The notes beneath the pieces are model-generated. The model had not been told where the DNA came from. It saw nothing but the letters and a program-made list of their open reading frames with translations, and ran no database searches. A DNA stretch of 47,034 nt from Methylobacter sp. (GTDB taxonomy: Bacteria; Pseudomonadota; Gammaproteobacteria; Methylococcales; Methylomonadaceae). Numbering within the stretch: the stretch's first letter is position 1; each line of letters begins with the position of its first letter. The DNA is taken from contig JANYKK010000222.1 in NCBI GenBank assembly GCA_025361585.1, forward strand, positions 1 through 47,034. Direction: 5' to 3'. A program made the translations under genes and the position numbers. Shown one piece after another: positions 43,448-47,034 of the stretch.

Positions 43448-43788
43448 AAAAATTAAATTTTAACCTTATACTTCATTTGTCTGGTTTGAGTTTGAAAAAA
43501 CCAAAACTTCCTACGTTTAGCGCTAATCTTAGTAGCTTATTTCTATATATGGAAGAAATGATATTGCCCAGATTTCACAGACACTTTCTTAAACGATTTT
43601 TCAGTATCAAAAGGTAGCCTCTGGACTGACACGGTCTGCTCGTCCAACGCCCGTTCTTTAAACTGGGCTGTATATTTGTTGCGGTAACGGGGGGAATTGA
43701 TTCTTTTTTATTATGGGTCTCGGTTTTAGAGATTACTCTCTTAGCCGAGAGTCCGCTTGATCGGGACAAGGTCAGACATTCATAATAG
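43448..43788. other. 341-bp gap between the two regulator modules
   Basis: It should hold the promoter of module 1, upstream of 43447. On the minus strand 43543-43707 is an open stretch of 54 codons without start codon, whose start (NKYTAQFKERALDE) has a vague resemblance to the N terminus of IS3-type OrfA transposases. It is too short and weak to call a gene. An ACTCTC / GAGAGT hairpin lies near 43732-43755. Confidence 0.35.
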
Positions 43789-44490
43789 TTATGGTAGATA
43801 AAGTTTAAATCTAGCTCCGCCAAGCTGACTATTATTATCGGTTTCAATAAAGCCCCGTTTGTCGCCTTTGACATGTAAGCGAGCAATTGTTTTAGCGAAA
43901 AACAATCCTAATCCGGTGTTGCCTGTAGCTAGGTCAAGCCGGGGAAGTTGTTGGTAATCGGAAGACATAAAATTTTCTGGATAACCCTTCCCATCATCTT
44001 CAATGCAAAAAACCACATAATCATCTTCCTGCTTGGCAGAAAGTAGAACTTTGCTAAGGCAATAGCGTTGGGCATTATTGACCAGTGTACAAAGAGCATT
44101 ACTGATCATTACACTGTCGCAATAACAAACCAGATTACTACTGCATTCGGTAATAAGTTGAATGTTGCTTAAGCTTGTTAAGGTGGAAAGCTGTTCGACA
44201 ACATCTTCCAACATATCGGTGACGTAATGCTCATCTATAATTGGGCTACATTGAGATATACCAATTTTATAAAGCGTCAGTAACTGCATGAGACTATTGT
44301 TCATGCGGTTGGCTTCAAAATTTAATTGTTTTAATTCGGTAGGTTTTTGTTCTTTTAAAATACCTTCAATTTGGGAATGAACCATTTTAAGCTCTTGCAA
44401 CGAATTCTTTATATCATGCACTGAAGATGCCAGGAGAGCGGAAAAATTGGTTGCAAGCATGTCAGAATCAGGCACTAGTAGATATATCAT
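43789..44490 (-). CDS. Small histidine kinase (intact, module 2)
   Basis: 233 residues from 44490 (alternative start ATG 44460, which would give 223 residues and align with the start of the paralogue). The HisKA-like motif SSVHDIKNSLQEL keeps the phospho-acceptor His25. The HATPase domain has the N box (LVNNAQRYC), G1 (EDDGKGYP) and G2 (GNTGLGLFFAKT). There is no membrane or sensor domain, so it is a soluble kinase that probably works with the receiver-TPR protein encoded upstream and overlapping it by up to 23 bp. The core is highly similar to 41114-41800. Confidence 0.87.
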   Translation of the reverse strand: MIYLLVPDSDMLATNFSALLASSVHDIKNSLQELKMVHSQIEGILKEQKPTELKQLNFEANRMNNSLMQLLTLYKIGISQCSPIIDEHYVTDMLEDVVEQLSTLTSLSNIQLITECSSNLVCYCDSVMISNALCTLVNNAQRYCLSKVLLSAKQEDDYVVFCIEDDGKGYPENFMSSDYQQLPRLDLATGNTGLGLFFAKTIARLHVKGDKRGFIETDNNSQLGGARFKLYLP

Positions 44491-46087
44491 TCAGCGCTGT
44501 TTGAATTACGCTGATTTTATTGTGAGGAATGCCTAATTGAACGGCTTTATTGATATAGGACTGGGCGATCATGCTGGTTCTCGGATCGGAGTTAGAGCTT
44601 TTAAGATCATGTAGAAGAATTTGTACTATATTTAAAATGATCGTGTGATTATTGGGCATGATGGCAAGGGCTTTTTCAAAAAACACAAGTGCTTCTTTAC
44701 TATCGCCTTCTTCGAATAGGCTAACACCTTTATTATTGAGATCAACCAATTCCTTTTTTATTTGTTTAATCAGAACTTGCGCATGGTCTTTGCCGATAAT
44801 GGCATCACACATGGTAACGATATTTTTGATGAAAATTTTATCATCGATATTGGTTTTAATTAAGTCATTTAGAATGTCATCGCAAACTTCGCTGTTACCG
44901 TTCAGGTGAAAGGTCTTTGCACTTTCCAGGCGCGTTTCCCTACTTATCTGTTTGCTAAACTGCTTGTTTAGATTGACTATTCTTTCGTAGGCCTGCAAAG
45001 CTAGCATCTTATTGCCTTGTATTTGATGAATCTCTGTTTCTACCAGGGCGGCTCTAAGGTTTGCTTCAGGATCATCGCGAAACTGCTGGTTTATCGTATT
45101 CACTACGCGTAGCGCTTCATCAAGGGAGTTACTTTTTACATACACATTGGCTAACCCCGAATAGTCGCTGGACGATCCGTGTATCGAGTTTTTGCCAAGG
45201 TTAATCGCGGCCGTATAGGCTTTAGTTGCAGTAGTGAGATGCTCAATTTTCTCAGCCAGCAAGGCCAGTTTTCTTTGTCTTAAGATAGAATTAGGCGAAA
45301 GCGTAACCGCCGAGTTAAGTGAAGAGGTGGCGTGCACATCGTTACCCATAGATTCGTGAGCTTTTACTAGCCAGTCATAAGCCTCCAGCATCATCGGGTA
45401 TTGCTCGATGAGCTCCTGAAAAACATTTATCGCTTGATTGTAATATCCAAGATAAAAATCAACCGTACCTAATCCTAATTTGACCCAGGGGAGTTCTCTT
45501 TCGTGCTGAAGGTCTTGATAGATGTCCTTAGCCATATTTAAATCACCCACCATAATGGAGAGTTCAGCGTATTTTTTTGATATTTGTAAACGCATTTTTT
45601 TATCATCACTCTGCACAAGCAGTCTTTTGCAATGATGAATGGCTTGATAAAGATTGCCGCTATCTATTTCATTTTCAATGCTAGCCATGTAATCTTTGCG
45701 GGCTTGGCATTTTTCAATACGGCTTGATAATTGTTTTAAGCTAAAGGGTTTTATTAGGTAGTCATCGGGTTTATTTTCTATCGCATTAAGGACTATTTCC
45801 ATGCGAAATTCACCAGTTACCATAATAAAAATGGAATTAACTGGCAGTAACTTAAAATGTCTGGCCTCTTCCAGAACTTGCTGACCATTCTTTTTACCAA
45901 GCAAATTGTAATCACAAAGCACGATATCAAATTTTTTAATGCGCATTGCTCTTAATGCGCTAACGCCGGATGTTTCAATAAGAATAAACTTAGCACCCAT
46001 TGAACGCAGTATTTCTTTGATTGCGTTGCTCATACTTGCCTGATCTTCGATGATCAATATCTTTTTTGAGGCGAGGTCTATTGCCAT
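44468..46087 (-). CDS. Receiver-TPR response regulator (intact, module 2)
   Basis: 539 residues. The receiver domain is complete: Glu14-Asp15 (ILIIEDQ), phospho-acceptor Asp59 (VLCDYN), Thr90 (IMVTGE) and Lys112 (YLIKPF). TPR-like repeats fill ~135-539, with the same order of segments as in module 1. Such receiver-TPR proteins occur beside small HATPase proteins in several gammaproteobacteria, and their outputs are mostly unknown. The next gene, encoding the kinase, overlaps it. The +1 side shows no clear sigma-70 promoter to my eye. Confidence 0.87.
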   Translation of the reverse strand: MAIDLASKKILIIEDQASMSNAIKEILRSMGAKFILIETSGVSALRAMRIKKFDIVLCDYNLLGKKNGQQVLEEARHFKLLPVNSIFIMVTGEFRMEIVLNAIENKPDDYLIKPFSLKQLSSRIEKCQARKDYMASIENEIDSGNLYQAIHHCKRLLVQSDDKKMRLQISKKYAELSIMVGDLNMAKDIYQDLQHERELPWVKLGLGTVDFYLGYYNQAINVFQELIEQYPMMLEAYDWLVKAHESMGNDVHATSSLNSAVTLSPNSILRQRKLALLAEKIEHLTTATKAYTAAINLGKNSIHGSSSDYSGLANVYVKSNSLDEALRVVNTINQQFRDDPEANLRAALVETEIHQIQGNKMLALQAYERIVNLNKQFSKQISRETRLESAKTFHLNGNSEVCDDILNDLIKTNIDDKIFIKNIVTMCDAIIGKDHAQVLIKQIKKELVDLNNKGVSLFEEGDSKEALVFFEKALAIMPNNHTIILNIVQILLHDLKSSNSDPRTSMIAQSYINKAVQLGIPHNKISVIQTALNDISTSA

Positions 46088-46158
46088 AGAAGATTACTTA
46101 GAATTTATCCACAATAACATTGCGATCTGCTTGATTTTTCGTAAAATGAAAAGAAATC

Positions 46159-46368
46159 TTAGCTATATGGCGGTTTATTGTCAAATGCGGGCCAAAATAG
46201 TGCTCCTACGAGAAAGAACCCGCGTCCTATCCACAACGCGAAGATCATTATGGCAGACCTGCCATTGGCCAGCACAACGGCATTCAGCCTGATTAAAAGG
46301 TGTGGGGCAGGCAAAGCATGATGAGCCAAAGTGTTCACGATGCTGCGTATAATTCGATCATCAATCAA
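46159..46368 (-). CDS. Possible small membrane protein, TTG start (doubtful)
   Basis: 69 residues from TTG 46368, which overlaps the stop of the ORF 46365-46511. The middle has a hydrophobic helix (SAIMIFALWIGRGFFLVGALF). No family is recognised and no ribosome-binding site is clear, so this may be a remnant. Confidence 0.25.
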   Translation of the reverse strand: MIDDRIIRSIVNTLAHHALPAPHLLIRLNAVVLANGRSAIMIFALWIGRGFFLVGALFWPAFDNKPPYS

Positions 46369-46511
46369 GATGCTGAAACAGCATCCAACATTCCGACTTG
46401 CAGATTTTCCAAGAAATCACGGGGTTCTTCGGCAAGAACGGCATAGAGACATTCTAACCTAGCAAGTCGAGCGATAGATAGCCATGCAGCCGACCGAAAG
46501 CCAGGAAACAT
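46365..46511 (-). CDS. Possible short soluble ORF or gene remnant
   Basis: 48 residues from ATG 46511. The composition looks protein-like: amphipathic helices (WLSIARLARLECLYAVLAEE) and an acidic-hydrophobic end (DFLENLQVGMLDAVSAS). It lacks a visible ribosome-binding site and is preceded by an in-frame stop, so it may be the C-terminal remnant of a longer gene. It is not in any family I know. Confidence 0.25.
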   Translation of the reverse strand: MFPGFRSAAWLSIARLARLECLYAVLAEEPRDFLENLQVGMLDAVSAS

Positions 46512-46604
46512 GCCGCGCGCTCAAAACCATAGCATCAGGATTGAGTGCGCTGGCATTTCCAGCGTGTCGCCGGTTACCCTATTCAACATAAACTCAGATT
46601 AATT

Positions 46605-46754
46605 ATGCGCATTCTTAGTATTCTTGCTTTGTTGGTTATTTCAATAGTTGAGATTGGCCCCATTCCCATTACCCCGATAGTGTTGATCTACGTCGCCTTG
46701 TTCAGACCAGCATGGTTTTATGAATGGGTACTTAAGATATACAACAAGGACTAA
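46605..46754 (+). CDS. Small membrane protein (49 residues)
   Basis: From ATG 46605: a hydrophobic N-terminal helix (MRILSILALLVISIVEIG), a Pro-rich turn (PIPITP), a second hydrophobic stretch (IVLIYVALF) and a Lys/Asn end. No ribosome-binding site is strong. Its family is unknown, but the all-hydrophobic two-helix layout without stop codons is unlikely to be chance. It precedes the VTT-like gene by 72 bp. Confidence 0.45.
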   Translation: MRILSILALLVISIVEIGPIPITPIVLIYVALFRPAWFYEWVLKIYNKD

Positions 46755-46826
46755 TGGTGCGATATGAAAATAATGAATGGTACCTTATGAGATAAATACT
46801 GTTATTAATTTTTTCAGGGAGTAAAC

Positions 46827-47034
46827 ATGCAACTGCAAAATATCAGATTGATTAAGAAGCTAGCAATAGCTTTGATTCTTGTTGGCGTTGTGCTATTTAT
46901 TGGTCATGAACTGGAGCTTCATTTTTCCGAGCTGGAAGCCTGGATTCAGTCGTTGGGCGTTTTTGCGCCGCTGGGCTTTATTTTCTTTTTTGTCATTCTG
47001 GCGCCTCTTTTTGCCTCGATTGATGCGCTCTGTT
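46827..47034 (+). CDS. VTT (TVP38/TMEM64, DedA-like) family membrane protein, 3' truncated by window edge
   Basis: 69 residues are visible from ATG 46827, which has CAGGGAG upstream. A first membrane helix (LAIALILVGVVLFIG) is followed by HELELHFSELEAWIQSLGVFAPLGF and then a second hydrophobic helix with LAPLFASIDALC. The LG-x-x-APLGFI pattern with a re-entrant-type loop fits the VTT family, multi-pass inner-membrane proteins related to DedA with roles in lipid or membrane homeostasis. Most of the protein lies outside the window, so the family call is provisional. Confidence 0.6.
   Translation, partial: MQLQNIRLIKKLAIALILVGVVLFIGHELELHFSELEAWIQSLGVFAPLGFIFFFVILAPLFASIDALC

Larger units (their letters stand above)
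46088..46604. other. 517-bp region without a firm gene
   Basis: It contains two short, overlapping minus-strand ORFs (46365-46511 and 46159-46368) described separately. No RNA gene is seen. The sequence is less AT-rich than the modules next to it, as if it came from decayed or foreign coding DNA. Confidence 0.4.

Noticed and set aside
43575-43886. 103-codon minus-strand frame as a gene between the modules
   Set aside because: Most of it is an out-of-frame shadow of the kinase gene ending at 43789, with no family features.

Overview
The window looks like a chromosomal segment of a gammaproteobacterium. The strongest clue is the order gyrA-serC-pheA-hisC-tyrA-aroA-cmk-rpsA-ihfB (about 10.7-22.1 kb), a cluster typical of Pseudomonas-like gammaproteobacteria. 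Copper-related periplasmic oxidases, many small palindromic repeats and the general protein style make a Methylococcales-like (methanotroph) host my guess, but nothing in the window proves that. I see no rRNA, tRNA, CRISPR array or intact insertion sequence.

Layout. 0-1.5 kb: end of a LigA-like gene, an AT-rich orphan gene followed by an attC-like site, and a DUF4160 remnant broken by a palindromic element. 1.5-6.3 kb (minus): a D,D-carboxypeptidase, a GH17-like secreted protein, and a translationally coupled pair made of a cupredoxin-like protein and a two-domain multicopper oxidase. 6.5-10.4 kb (plus): a CheZ-like protein, a TPR lipoprotein, two membrane proteins, a low-molecular-weight tyrosine phosphatase and a dienelactone hydrolase. 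10.7-22.1 kb: the cluster for gyrase, serine, aromatic amino acids, histidine, CMP kinase, S1 and IHF. 22.2-24 kb (minus): a sorbosone-dehydrogenase-like protein and a Nudix hydrolase. 24-28.1 kb (plus): htpX, then a compact operon (small membrane protein, DUF2835, DUF445, alpha/beta hydrolase), then galU. 28.2-31 kb: an ATP-grasp-like gene, a Met-rich periplasmic protein and an anchored hypothetical protein. 31.1-36.6 kb (minus): sucA-sucB-lpdA for 2-oxoglutarate dehydrogenase. 36.8-41.1 kb (plus): DUF2914, an H-NS-like protein and feoABC behind a Fur-box-like site. 41.1-46.1 kb (minus): two tandem copies of a receiver-TPR regulator plus a small histidine kinase. 46.2-47.0 kb: vestigial or tiny ORFs and the start of a VTT/TVP38-like membrane protein.

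Three things stand out. First, one of the two regulator/kinase copies has lost signalling residues in both partners: the kinase phospho-acceptor His is Asn, and the receiver acidic pair Glu-Asp is Ser-Ala. The other copy keeps all of them. Second, the lipoamide dehydrogenase of the 2-oxoglutarate dehydrogenase operon lacks the first redox cysteine (Tyr instead) and the catalytic C-terminal glutamate (Lys instead), although the gene is full length. Third, the sucB linker contains an in-frame palindromic repeat element that adds about 37 Pro/Gly-rich residues. The window also holds several families of short palindromic repeats (at least two in more than one copy), which appear to have reshaped gene ends.
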